Positions 1-10,926 of a stretch of DNA of 64,000 nt are shown piece after piece. The stretch spans positions 496,001 through 560,000 of the forward strand of contig BLLK01000023.1 in NCBI GenBank assembly GCA_021927905.1. The letters are read 5' to 3'. The notes under the pieces were generated by a model. It did not search any database and had not been told where the DNA came from. It worked only from the letters and a program-made list of their open reading frames with translations. The translations under genes and the position numbers were made by a program. The DNA comes from Chaetoceros tenuissimus. Taxonomy: Eukaryota > Bacillariophyta > Thalassiosirophyceae > Chaetocerotales > Chaetocerotaceae. How positions within the stretch are numbered: the first letter of the stretch is position 1; the number at the start of each line of letters is the position of its first letter.

Positions 1-226
1 TCTCCTAGCTTAAAAAACTTGTGTCAGTGTTGATTAATGATTACAACGATCACAATCATTCAAATAAAGTGGAAGAAGTGAAGTAGCAGAGTGGACATAG
101 CAACGCATTTATTTATGTATATTATATTTAAAGGTCATTCTCTTCATGAGCAAGACCTTGCAGTTTCCTAGAGTTCTATCAGCACATGTGCTGAACCAAA
201 GTGAAGGAGAGTGTGCACTATAGCAT

Positions 227-946
227 CTAGATTGTTACCTCACTCTCTTCGGTTAATGCATGGGCGTCATTCTCTTCTAGCCATTTTTTGTAATCATCAG
301 TCCGTCTGACTGTGATTATTATTCTTGCTCGTCGTACTGGAGTATTTCTTTTACCTTGATGTGGAGGTTTCTGATCCATTTCATTCTCTCTTGGTGATGT
401 TTTTTGAGGAGAAAATAAAACCGAATCTAGAGCTGGATTAGCTATTTTTGGATTCGATGTCTTTTTTTTAAGCTCCACAGAGACATATGATGTTTGAACT
501 CTATAAAAATGATAAATGTGCAAGTGAGAATTTTGGAAATGGAAAACGAAAATGGAGACAGAGAATATATTAGGATTGCAAGCATCTCAAATTTCCCATC
601 GATGAATATATCCAAAAATTTCCACGTACCGAACAATGGTTGCCAATTTGGATCGTTCCAAAAGATGAGCCGCATCCACTGCAGAAACAATAGCACCTTC
701 TAAAGCAGATAGGTCACAATATTCATCCGTCATGAGAAATCTCCGTGCCAGGTTAAAAAACGCTGCTGGATTTTTAGACGCACTCACAGCAATCACCTGC
801 CTCTCCTCCGCCATCGCATCAATATAGGTATTGGAAACAATTTTTGCATCTGATTCTGACTGAGAATGTTGGGACGTAGTTGCCTCAGGCTTTTGGTCGG
901 ACTTGAAATGTATGTCATCGGCATCACCTTTCTCCGCCTTTGACAT
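227..946 (-). CDS. Alba-like nucleic-acid-binding protein, 2 exons
   Basis: Two exons on the minus strand, 946-630 and 500-227, join across a 129-nt GT..AG intron with the split codon CG|A in frame, giving 196 aa. Residues about 50-110 match the Alba fold: a start of IAVSASKNPAAFFNLARRFL, then a helix reading GAIVSAVDAAHLLER, then a beta-strand VRVQTSYVSVEL. Alba proteins are small dimeric DNA/RNA-binding proteins, and eukaryotic members mostly bind RNA. The N-terminus is acidic and Ser-rich. The tail is basic (GKRNTPVRRARIIITVRR) and could add RNA contacts. The start is the first ATG after an AT-rich stretch. It is transcribed away from the CNOT4-like gene. The Alba call rests on motif pattern only and is moderately sure; the splice join is well supported. 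Confidence 0.6.
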
Positions 947-1621
947 GCTAGCTGTACTGTTTATGGAGAAATCTTTGAGTACTGATATATAACTTTTTAT
1001 ATAACCACCAATTTATTTTGCAATGGAATAATAGCTAGAAAATTTTAAATCATTGGTAGGACTGGCATAGGTCGTCAAAATTCAATGAAGAAAGAATCTA
1101 AAATGGGTAGAAATGTACAAGGATATGGATTACTTTGTTCAAATATACAAGCAGAATCTAGATGATGACTATATCTCTATTCCAATAACTCCAAAAGGGT
1201 ATTACCAAGTCTATTCCTAAGAAAGAACAACTAGAACATACATCTTTTTCAGTACATGATGGTGTTTCTAGTCAAAAAACAGTTCGGTATCATTGTCTTC
1301 AAGGTCGACGATCTTGAAAATTGCGGGAAAAATAAGATTTCCTCAACATGGCAAAGACAATGGCAATGGCCTGTTTCATCCTTATTGGGAAAGGAGATGA
1401 TTGGTGGTTCTGAAATAAACATGAAAACAAAAGAGAAGGAAAGTGAAAAGAGTGTAATTCGCCACTTGGCTCGCTTTGCTACTAGCTAGCGATTATTTTT
1501 CCAAAAGAACTGCGTAGAAAGAAGAGTGAAGGAGTTCAACCTGTGAATGCTCATAGCTTGTAATAGCTAGTGTACAAACTTCAATTTCTTACCCTCACTT
1601 TATTCACTTTACATTTATACA
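947..1621. other. Divergent intergenic region
   Basis: This 675-base AT-rich stretch lies between the Alba-like gene (leftward) and the CNOT4-like gene (rightward), so it must hold both promoters and both 5' leaders. A 77-codon open frame at 1256-1489 has no recognisable composition or partner exon and was left out. No repeat or RNA gene was seen. Confidence 0.5.
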
Positions 1622-4600
1622 ATGGACGATGTAAGTACTTTTTGTATTGAAAAGGGTTCGAAGAAAAGTGATACATGTGAAATGAGAGCAGGACACATTT
1701 GAGATTTTTAGATGCAACATTTTTCCTCTTTTTTTCAACTTGTGTAAAACAAGAGATGTGATTGCTGAAGCACGTACTGCAAACACTCTTTTCCATCTTT
1801 TTTTATTCACCTTCAATGCATAAAACATATAATATTGCTAACACTTGTATTCATGACAGAATGACGTATGCCCCCTTTGTTGCGAAGAACTGGACATCTC
1901 AGACCAGCAATTCTTCCCTTGTAAATGTGGTTATCAAGTATGTATGTGGTGTTGGCATCGCATCAAAGAATCAGAATCTGGTCTTTGTCCTGCCTGCCGC
2001 ACGCCATATGGAGATGACCCACACGAATTTAGTGCGGTAGATATGGAAGAAGTTGTGAAAGCCAATAAAGAAAAGGCGGCTGCGGAAAAACGAGAAAAAG
2101 ATCGATTACGTGCACAGGCGGCTGCTGCGTCGGGGAATCCTGCCGCATTTAGTGTCGCAGGTATGCATATAGGTGGAGGATCAGATGGTGATTTGGCAGT
2201 GGCGACAGCGGGAGGGAATAGAGGGCATCTAGAACCGCCAAAGGATCGTAACCAGCTCGCTGTCATGAGGGTCATTCGCAGAAACTTGGTTTATGCTGTG
2301 GGGTTGCCACCTTCCATTGCCACTGAAGAGATTTTGAGAAAACCTGAATACTTTGGTCAATATGGAAAAATTTCGAAAATTGTATTGAACAGAAGTCATA
2401 CTGGTAATGGGGATCCGAGACGAGCAAGTGCTTCTGCATATGTGACGTTTGCTCACAAGGTGAGTATGGTACATGGTCTTGAAATATGATTCATTGTGAA
2501 TACTCTCTTGAAAAGGGCTCATTCATTTACTTTTTTAAAATTTCAAAATCATTACAGGAGGACGCATTGGCATGTATTTTGGCACTTGATGGATTTTATG
2601 TAGATGGAAGAAATATTCGTGCCTCATATGGAACCTCAAAGTATTGTTCAGCTTTTATCAAAAATGTCAGATGTAATAACCCTGATTGTACATATTTACA
2701 TTGTATGGGCGACTCAGAAGATACTTTTACAAAACAAGAAATTCAAGCTGGATATGTTACAAGTGGAAGAGATGTTTTGGCGAGGCAACAACAAATGTCT
2801 GCAGGAACAAACTCAAGACGTAAAGTTGGAAGTGGTGGACCATCAGGGACTGGAAAAGTGGCGACGAATCCTGTATTTCCACCGCCGACCTTTGAAGAAC
2901 AGAGTAAACCCTCACAAACAAATTTGGTACCGCCGCCTCCGGCAACTTCATCGACAACTCAATTTCCTCCTGTGAGTAGTGCAGCTACCGTGAGTAGAGC
3001 AGCTTCGACTAGTATGACTGGATTCTCGGCTATTGCTGCTGGAAATGCACCAACACCTGCTTCGAAAATGACAAGATCGTCCTCAGTGCCACTTTCTACT
3101 CAAGCAACAAAGAATGAACCGGAACTTACACCTGCGGAAATGCTGTCACGTCAACAAGAAGAGCTTCGAAAGAAACATCCACAAAATAGTACAAATGCAA
3201 ACAAGAAAAAGAATGCTACAACAGCAGCAGTAAGTGCTCCATCTAATGCAGATAACACACCCTTGCCTGCGCCAACCCCTGCACCGGCGCCTGCACCTCC
3301 ATCTACTACTGCAGCTTCTATTGTTGCAGGAGTACATTCCACTGCAAAACCTACAGCACCGGCTCCACATACAACTTTGACAGCATTGACACCACTCAAA
3401 AGAGCAACCTCACTTCCAGAGAAGAAAGAATCAAAGCTGTCAAGTCTGGGAAATACTTCAACACTTACTCCAGCTCAACAAGCAAACTTTATTACATCTG
3501 CATCATCTCGAGAAAATTCTACAAAATTAGATACATTGAGAAGCAATAGTAGTACTTTGCAAAATGGAAATGGTGTTGGAAACCTTACTTCACTCAAGAG
3601 TTCGAAACCTATTGGAGCAAGTTCTATTGGAGGTTCAGTTATTGGTGGAAATTCTTCATTGACTAGCAGTAATAATTCATTCGGTAACCGTCCTGTATCA
3701 AATGGTCTTGGTGGTTTGTCATCATTGAATAGCAACCCTAGCAGCAATAACAATACAGGAGGAAGTTTGTTGGGCTCGCTTGGATCGTCTTCCATTGGAC
3801 CAAATAATAACATTGGTGGTCAGCCTATTGGCGGAAGTGCCATTGGAGGAGGTGGAAATAGTGTCATCGGAGGAAGTAGTATCTTATCTCAACCACTCAT
3901 GTCTTCCTTTGGCGAAACAAAAACTGGCAGCTCCAATGGATTACTTGGTAACAATACTTCTGACTTTAATTCCTTTGGTGGAGGAGGACTTTGGGATCAA
4001 CCTAAGCAAAATATGGACAATAGACAAAATACTCAGCTTCATCAAAATAACAATAACGCAATTGGTGGAACTATGTTGAGTGCAGCTGCACCAAAGCAAG
4101 ATGGTGTATCTGGAAGCTCAGCATTAGCATCAATGCTTGGTATCGAACTACCAACTGGAGTAGGGTCTCTCAGAGAGACACTATGGGCATCTTCAACTCC
4201 ACTGAAGAATCCGTCATCTGAAACCAAGACAAATGCTCCTACACCAATTGGAGCTGGTATCAAGAAATCAAGTGATGGTATCATTATTGGAGGTCGATCC
4301 AGTATGAGTTCTGCCGGTGGTGTCCCAATTGGTGGCTATGGATCATCTGTTGGTCCAGCGAATAATGGTAACAAGAATGATATTGCGCTTTTGCAATCAC
4401 TCTTACCAGGTGTACACATTACAAGCGGAAATTATCAACAGGGTGCACCAAATGCTATGCCAACAGGAAACCCATTTGGAGGACCTGATTCTTGGGGTGG
4501 ACTTGGAGGAGGAGTATCCCAACAACAGAATCAAAATATTCAGTCTCAAAAGCCAATTGGAGAGCTTTCTAACCAATTTCAAGACTCATGGAATGGTTAT

Positions 4601-4663
4601 CCAAGTGCTCCTGGTCCGAAGAACGATGGAAGAAACCAACAGCGTCAACCAAACATTTGGTAA
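1622..4663 (+). CDS. CNOT4: CNOT4/NOT4-type RING E3 ubiquitin ligase, 3 exons
   Basis: NOT4 is the E3 ligase of the CCR4-NOT complex and acts on mRNA and ribosome quality control. Proposed exons are 1622-1630 (ATGGACGAT, then GTAAGT), 1860-2459 and 2558-4663, giving 904 aa. The RING follows at once as a C4C4 finger: CPLC, CKCGYQVCMWCW, CPAC. Next comes an Ala/Lys-rich coiled linker, then an RRM (RNLVYAVGLPP through ASAYVTFAHK, continuing in exon 3 with ALDGFYVDGRNIRASYGTSK), then a CCCH finger (CNNPDCTYLH). This RING-linker-RRM-CCCH order is diagnostic of NOT4. The last 500 residues or so are Ser/Asn/Gly/Pro-rich and disordered, with repeated IGG blocks. The 9-nt first coding exon is inferred from frame and splice signals; a longer leader exon is possible. 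The family call is very safe. Confidence 0.9.
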
Positions 4664-5042
4664 ATGAAATTTATAACGCATTTGTTTAAGTGGAGAGTTG
4701 AAAAAGGTGGAACAATGGAATGAACTGGTGTTTTCAATATGAATATCGTAAGTAATTTATGAGCAATTTAGAGTCACTGTAATGGAATTTGAAATGGATG
4801 CAATGGACGAATAGAAAAGGGCTCACAGCAATGGAATATGAATTGGATAAACAAGCAATGGATGTAGAGGGCGACTTGAAAGATTGTATAAATTACTTAA
4901 CGAGATTGTGAACACTAAATAATTTGCGTCTAGTTGTGAAGAAGTACCAGGCTTCTAACAGGTGACTGACTTCCTGAAACAGGATACTTCCTTTCTTTGT
5001 AGTTATATTTTCAAGAAAAGAGGTCCGACTAGTATAGTGTAC
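4664..5042. other. Intergenic region between converging genes
   Basis: 379 bases between the ends of two converging genes. It holds their 3' untranslated regions. No repeat, RNA gene or further open frame was seen. Confidence 0.4.
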
Positions 5043-5895
5043 CTATGATGACACTTCTTTCTTTAGCCACTGTAATATTTCATCATGACCATGCAAAGTT
5101 GCAACTCTTTGGAGATTTTCTTTATCAACTCCAGGGCATCCTTCCTCATGCAACCACTTCACCAATGCCAAATTTCCACTTTCGACGGCATCTGCTAAAA
5201 CGCTCCATTCTTGATCAAATACTGTACACTTGCCTTTGTAATGTAACCACTTGACCATATCCAAATCTCCGCTCTTTGCTGCGTTTACAGCTATTTGCGG
5301 ATTCGTCAGTCCACTACATTTAGAACCTTCATGTAACCACTTGACCATTTCTAGATTACCACCTTTCCTAGCTGCATACTCAGCGACCGACCTGTCAAAT
5401 TGATAATCATCAGATCTCTTTTTCCATTCACAATCATTCAATGTCGCATACAACCACTTTGAGAATATCCAAATCAGCACATTTCACAGCCAATATACTA
5501 TCCTCTAGAGGGAAAAGCGCATGTCCAACATCATCCACAAGCCACTGTACTATATCCAAATGCCCAGCTTCAATGGCAAGAGTCACAGCTCGAGTCCCTT
5601 CGATCCATGATTGCTCCCAGAACCAAAATTCCTCTAATTTATAATCATGCTTTTGTAACCATTTCAAAGTATCCAATTGACCATGTTGTATTGCAGCAGA
5701 TGCAATATCTCCCTCATCTGAATTGTAAATTACATTTCTGATTCTTGGTCGAGAGTGTAATTTTTGCAACACATTGGTTTGACCGAGTGTTGCTGCTGCT
5801 ATAGCACATTTTGTAATTTGCATCTTTCTTTTATATATATTTTTGCTAGTGGTGAGAATGAGAGAGATGAAAGCATGTGTTCTTTCGGCTTCCAT
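5043..5895 (-). pseudogene. Ankyrin-repeat protein, interrupted by one frameshift
   Basis: The reading starts at an ATG (MEAERTHAF) at 5895. It runs through ankyrin-like units with the repeating core HLDIVQWLVDD, NLEMVKWLHEG, DLDMVKWLHYKG and NLALVKWLHEEG, each about 30-33 residues, typical of the large diatom ankyrin families (protein-protein interaction, often cytosolic). The frame breaks near 5455-5463. Upstream ends ADLDILK, and the continuation WLYATLND lies one base out of phase, so a single-base indel separates two otherwise clean halves of about 150 and 140 residues. No splice signals explain the change. It is either a recent pseudogene or an assembly error; both halves keep the repeat consensus, which favours very recent damage or error. 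Confidence 0.7.
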
Positions 5896-5935
5896 TATTG
5901 ACAAAAACAAGGAATTAAAAAAGTGAATAGGAGTA

Positions 5936-5959
5936 GAATCGGTAAGTTACGGTTAATCC
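5936..5959 (+). promoter_or_regulatory. Shared upstream motif, copy 1 (Myb-site-like)
   Basis: This reads AATCGGTAAGTTACGGTTAA. It belongs to a set of four near-identical upstream elements in this window (consensus GTCGGTAAATAACGGTTA). It sits 41 bases from the ankyrin gene start on the minus strand and 238 bases from the ATG at 6174. The TAACGGTT/TTACGGTT core resembles known Myb recognition sites (YAACGG); that link is inference. Confidence 0.45.
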
Positions 5960-6173
5960 AGGAAGAGTGTCTGCTACTCCTTCTTCAAGAACACTGAAGA
6001 AGAAAATGAAAGATGAAGATCGGCAAGTGTGATGAAGGTGCACCATCATGACTGACTTTGCCCGAACTCCTTCTTCTTCTTTCATCTAATTACAATTCCT
6101 AAAGAAACACAGCGTCAATAATCTCTATTCCAGTTCAAATCTATAAATAAAAGACTTAAAAGACTTGATTAAG

Positions 6174-8230
6174 ATGATGATGGAAAAGCCGAAACCGGAG
6201 GAACAGGAAGAAGTAGAAGAAGAGCTTCCTGTGACTGTCGATGACCGTGAAGCAGAGATTGAGAGAAGGTTGGCTGCATTAGAAGTAGACGTCGATGAAC
6301 CAGAACCACAAGTAGAAGAAAAAGAAGAAGTAGTAGAAGAGGAACCAAAGGAAGAAGAAGAGCCAGCAGTACCAGTCAAAGAAGCAGAGCCAGTAGCAGT
6401 TGTATCTCCTCCTGTTGTTCAAGAGAAGCCAGTGGCAGAACCTGTCAAGCCCAATAATAAAAGTGCACTATTGGTGAGTACATGATTACTGATTGCTTAT
6501 AAAGCTATTCTGTACATATTCTTTTAGTGCTACTTTGTGAATATCTTATTTCATGCAATATTTCACTGTATTTCTTTTCTTTTTTATTCAATCTTGACTC
6601 ACTTTCAATTTCCATCTTTTTTCTTTTCTAGGCACGAATCATGGCAGCACAAGAAAGAGCAAAACAGGCTCAAGTCAAACAACAAGCAGCACCAATGGTT
6701 GCACCAGTATCTTCATCTTCTTCTTCTATGCAAGCTGAAACACAGAAAATGATGGAAGCTTTGAATGGTCTCGAGTCCAAGAAACCAGAGCCTCCTTCCT
6801 TTGCATCTGCATCGTCACTTCTTGAGCCTTCTTTGAAACCTGCTGCAGAAGCTCCCGTGAAACCGCCGCCACCTTCCTTTGATATTTTTGAAAAGCAAAT
6901 GATGGCTGCTTCTACTACTACTAATACTACTGCACCACCACCTATGATGTCTACTCAAACAGCACCACCGCCACCGGCATTTGATTCCATTGCACCAACT
7001 ATGCTACATGCACCATCTACTACTACAAATACTACAATGTCAAATGCAGATGCAGACTTTTTATCAGGATTTACTAAACCTGTAGCACCACCACCACAAC
7101 CAGCAGCACCATCCTTTGATCAAATCATGCAACAAAATCTCATGGCTCCACCTCCTGTAGATAATATGAAATCAGAAGAAGATGAAGCACTCGATTTTGC
7201 ATTAGATGAACATGGAATGGAATTGACACCAGAAGCTAAACAAAAACTCATGGAAGAACAACGTGCCATCATGGAACATATCAAACAACAACAAGTACAA
7301 AACAAGGCATCTGAAGCGGCGATTAAAGCGGATGCATTTGCAAATCGTATGACGGGTCAATCTGTAGATGGATTCTCTGCTTCCGAAGTAGAGGAACAAC
7401 GTCGAATTTTGGCACAGATTGAAGAACAGAAGCATTCTTCTAAAGCGCAGAAAATTGATATTGGCAATGGGCAGAATGTACAATTGCATGGAGAGGAAAT
7501 GACACAGAAAGCGATTGAAAAGGGTAATGCGCAACTTGTTCTTTGTTTGAATTGTAATAATTGGATGCAGGTTGTGGATTCTGCGACTCTCATGTATTGT
7601 CCAATTTGTTCGGTTGTCACTCCGGTTGTCAAACAGGATGATCTCATGAGTCAAGAGGAAATGTTGCAAATGGAACAAGATCGGAAATTGGCGGAAATGT
7701 TGCAGAATGAAGAGAATGCTGCTGCTGCTTCTTCCGGAAGTTCAGAGTATCCTGGGAATAGACGTTCTGCTACTTTGAGAAGTGGTGGTGCTGCCAATGC
7801 TGCGGAAAAGAGTTGGTGGGATACTATTTCAGATGCCATGGTGAGTGTAGGAATTACTGCAGATGCTCCACCACAACAGCAGCAACAGGCTGCTGCGGCA
7901 AGTAGAAGTTCCTACATGCCTCCTGGTTCCAATCAAAGAATGTTACATAGTGCTGTGACTGGAGAAGAAGTTGATGAACAGCATGTTGGTTTACTTAGTA
8001 GCGAAGGAGGTGGAGGAAGACCATCCGCACGTGTTGCTCAACAACAGCCCCTATTTTCATGTGTAGTAGATAGCATTTCGAGCACTGTAAATGAAGCAAG
8101 TAATTATCTGATGGGCGACGAAGAAGAGGAGGTGAATGGAGTTGACTCTAGTTCGCTTCTTGCTACTCCAAATATTGGTAGAGAAAAGGAAGGAAGTGGT
8201 AGATATTTTGCTTTGCCTCCTCAAGATTAG
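6174..8230 (+). CDS. Low-complexity protein with C4 zinc-ribbon-like motif, 2 exons
   Basis: Exons 6174-6473 and 6632-8230 join in phase 0 across a 158-nt GTGAGT..TAG intron, giving 632 aa. I do not recognise the family. In order, it shows a strongly acidic Glu-rich start, a Pro/Ala/Thr-rich disordered part with several APPPPAFD-like blocks, and two related amphipathic helices (LMEEQRAIMEHIKQQQ and VEEQRRILAQIEEQK, about residues 350-420). Next is a four-cysteine ribbon LVLCLNCNNWMQV..MYCPICS near residue 450, then a short helix RKLAEMLQNEE. The CxxC-x14-CxxC spacing suits a structural zinc site. The duplicated helices could be ubiquitin- or protein-binding helices, but this is speculation. 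The chosen start is the first ATG of three in a row. Confidence 0.7.
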
Positions 8231-8362
8231 TTTAAGTTTTTGAAGCAACTAGCTGCATTACAATCTGAAAAAGATTCTTTTATTTCGAAATAATTTTAAA
8301 ACGAGTGAAGCGTACTTGATATAAAGTACAGTAATGCAAAGGTTTTATAGCTCTTGTAGCAT

Positions 8363-9223
8363 TCATTCACTCTTTCGGGTTTCAATAGCTTTCTTGAGAA
8401 GTTTGATACATTTCAGGAAAGGCGATAATTGTTCATGAGTTGCACCACATTTCATATCATCCTCATTTAATTTCTCAGCAAACTCTAAAACAGAGAAGGT
8501 ACCTTCGATATATTTACTCTTATGTGGATATGCACGCAACAAACCAATCCTAGCTGTATATAGTTTATCAGATGCGACTGTCGTATTTTCCAACAAGTAT
8601 TTGACGATGGTTGGGAAACCTCTACAAACAGCAGCAAGTAGACACCCCATTATTAATTTTCCACTACGATCATAAAATGCTTCCACATTGGGATCCGCAT
8701 TGTATTTTTCAATAAGCTCCTTGACACATGCCAAAATTACACCTTCTGTTACGCCTTTTGCACTGCAACAACTGACTAGAAAAGTGTCTCCACTTTCAGA
8801 TCTTTGATTAACATTGACTACAGGTCCATATTTCTTCATAATACCTCTCAAACGAGCCAAAGAGAGTGGCTTTGTAGGTTCTTCTTTCGTTGCTAGATCG
8901 TCAACTGCGTCCAGTGCCATCTCGGTTTGATCGTGAATATGAAGGTGTGCTCGCATCACTTCCTCTTTAAGTGAAAAGATGGTTCTTCTCAGGCGCTTGG
9001 AAGTTCTGCGGTTGCTGTAAGATCTATTCGAATTACTTGATCCTTTGTAGCCTTTGAGAACCAGTTCCCAGATTGGAGATGTAGCTGATACTAGACTGTC
9101 TGCAGCTGATCCCAATGGAGTGATTTGATGACAAAGGACTGATACGATGCTACGAGGTTCATCGACGAATAGCAACATGTTGTAAAATACATCATCTGGA
9201 AAAGAGAATAGAGTAGGTTCCAT
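8363..9223 (-). CDS. F-box-like / ankyrin-type protein
   Basis: A single-exon frame of 286 aa on the minus strand. The first 60 residues (FSFPDDVFYNMLLFVDEP, then a WELVLKGYKG block) resemble a degenerate F-box, which would bind SKP1. The second half has two poor ankyrin-like units, SGDTFLVSCCSAKGVTEG and GCLLAAVCRGFPTIVKYLLE. Between them is a basic Ser/Arg stretch that may be a nuclear signal. Diatoms carry many such F-box/ankyrin genes. The function is unproven; it could equally be a plain ankyrin protein. The ATG at 9223 is the first in frame. Confidence 0.65.
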   Translation of the reverse strand: MEPTLFSFPDDVFYNMLLFVDEPRSIVSVLCHQITPLGSAADSLVSATSPIWELVLKGYKGSSNSNRSYSNRRTSKRLRRTIFSLKEEVMRAHLHIHDQTEMALDAVDDLATKEEPTKPLSLARLRGIMKKYGPVVNVNQRSESGDTFLVSCCSAKGVTEGVILACVKELIEKYNADPNVEAFYDRSGKLIMGCLLAAVCRGFPTIVKYLLENTTVASDKLYTARIGLLRAYPHKSKYIEGTFSVLEFAEKLNEDDMKCGATHEQLSPFLKCIKLLKKAIETRKSE

Positions 9224-9515
9224 TGTAGAAGGTTTTGTCTTTGAAGGAATGTTTTTATTTTTCTATGGATGGAGTAGAATTTGTGTGCACTCGATGTACT
9301 TCGAACAGCTGCAAAAGTCAGTTTTTGACTATAATGACGGATATGGACTTGAGATTTCCTTTCAATTATCCAGTCAACACGAATTCGAAGTATGTTTGCC
9401 TTTCAGTCAGTATTTGTCTGATTGGAGCTGACTGAAAATTGACACGCCGCATAAGGAACGGGAGATTGAATGAGATTAAATCACTCGGCATATTCATTTT
9501 ATAGCACAGCATCTC

Positions 9516-10699
9516 ATGATGACTTCTTTAATATACAAACTAGAGCAACTTGATATCATGGAAAAGGCTTTCCATGCTTTGCAGAATGCTTGTGCACGCA
9601 AAGAAGAGGAATTTCATAGGAAATTTCAAGAATACTATGGACAGCACAACGAAGAACATTACATGCTGCCGATAGCATATGGACTGAACAGAATTTTGTT
9701 TCAACTTGAACCATTGGACCTCGAAAATGAAGAGCTGGTTCAAAAGTTGAGAGCATGGGTTGAACGGTACCCAATGGCACTCGGTGAATATGATGTAAAT
9801 GAACATAGCATCGCCGATGAAAATATGGTATATCTCACCAATTTCGATTCCCATTATGTCGTGCAATATTGGAAAAGAAATATGGTCTAATGCCTTTTCT
9901 CATTGAACTTAGAGAAGCATTCTTTAATGATGGTCTAAGAGGTGGATTACTACTTTCTGTGAACCATGATAATACCCCTTTTGAGAATGAGGCAGTCCGT
10001 GACCCAGACTTTTTCGTTCCCTGGGAATTTGATCGAATTCATCATTTAGATGCTCTTGTGCATCTCAGTCATGACGATGTTGATGAGTCAGAGCCTATTA
10101 AAGTTTTGGAATCTCTAAAGAATAAGAACATCTTAAAGGAGCGCGATGTTGAGGAGTATAATTTACTAACGAAGGCATGTGTACTAGGAGGCAAGGAAGC
10201 ACATGGAAGGTTCCATTTCTTGGTTGCATTTAATCCAGCTCCTTTATTTCGATTTGCAAGTGATGGAGATCTTGAAATACTAGATGATGAAAGCGACAAG
10301 AGAAATCGACTTTTAATTTATCTTGCTACTAGAGAAGTAGAATCCTTTGCAGTAGTTCTCACTACAACTCTCGATTTTTTCACCAGAGATTTGGGTTTGC
10401 TTTTACTAAAGGACTGCCTATCTGTGCAAGGAGTTCAAACTGAAGCAAATGCACAATTCATAACTGCGGTAAAAGCTCGCTATGGTTTGAATGTGGCTTG
10501 GACTGTAATTGAATGTTGTTTCCGATGCAATAGAAATCGAAACTACCTTTTTCTACTAGACAAAGAAAGAAGTATTTTTCCATTCATGCTAGCGATAGTA
10601 GGTTCTCACGAGGTATACAATGATGGAGATATCAAATTGACTTTACTCTATTACCTCATGCGTGAAGATTTGTCATGGTTGCATTCTGCTTTATCATGA
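9516..10699 (+). pseudogene. Array family copy 1, one frame interruption
   Basis: First member of an unrecognised family of which five copies lie in this window (see 20687 and 27334 for the intact forms). The first 110 codons (from MMTSLIYKLEQLD) hold the family's N-terminal helix and the WVERYPMALGEY block. The frame is lost near 9840-9850 and resumes one base out with LCRAILEKKYGLMPFLIE, then GLRGGLL, LLTKACVLGG, RFHFLVAFNP and the closing DGDIKLTLLYYLMREDLSW. No splice sites fit the break. Its last 210 bases and 3' flank were copied to 12826-13165. It is either recently inactivated or carries an assembly indel. Function unknown. Confidence 0.75.
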
Positions 10700-10926
10700 G
10701 CGAGTCAAGTCGTCTGGATAGAAAAGGGTGACTAAGCCTTACATCATTTTAGTTTCGTTCAGTCGGGAAATCTAGTTTCTACATTCCATATATTGAATAT
10801 TAGATTATTTTCATTTGTTTCAAAGAAGTAATAGTAGCAGTTAAGATGAAAAGATGAGGAGGAATGCAGATTAAACTAATGTGCAGCCGCAAATACAATA
10901 TTCTATAATTACACATACATGTGACT

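Noticed and set aside
1256-1489. 77-codon open frame between the Alba-like and CNOT4-like genes
   Set aside because: No signal peptide, family motif or splice partner; composition like the surrounding non-coding DNA.
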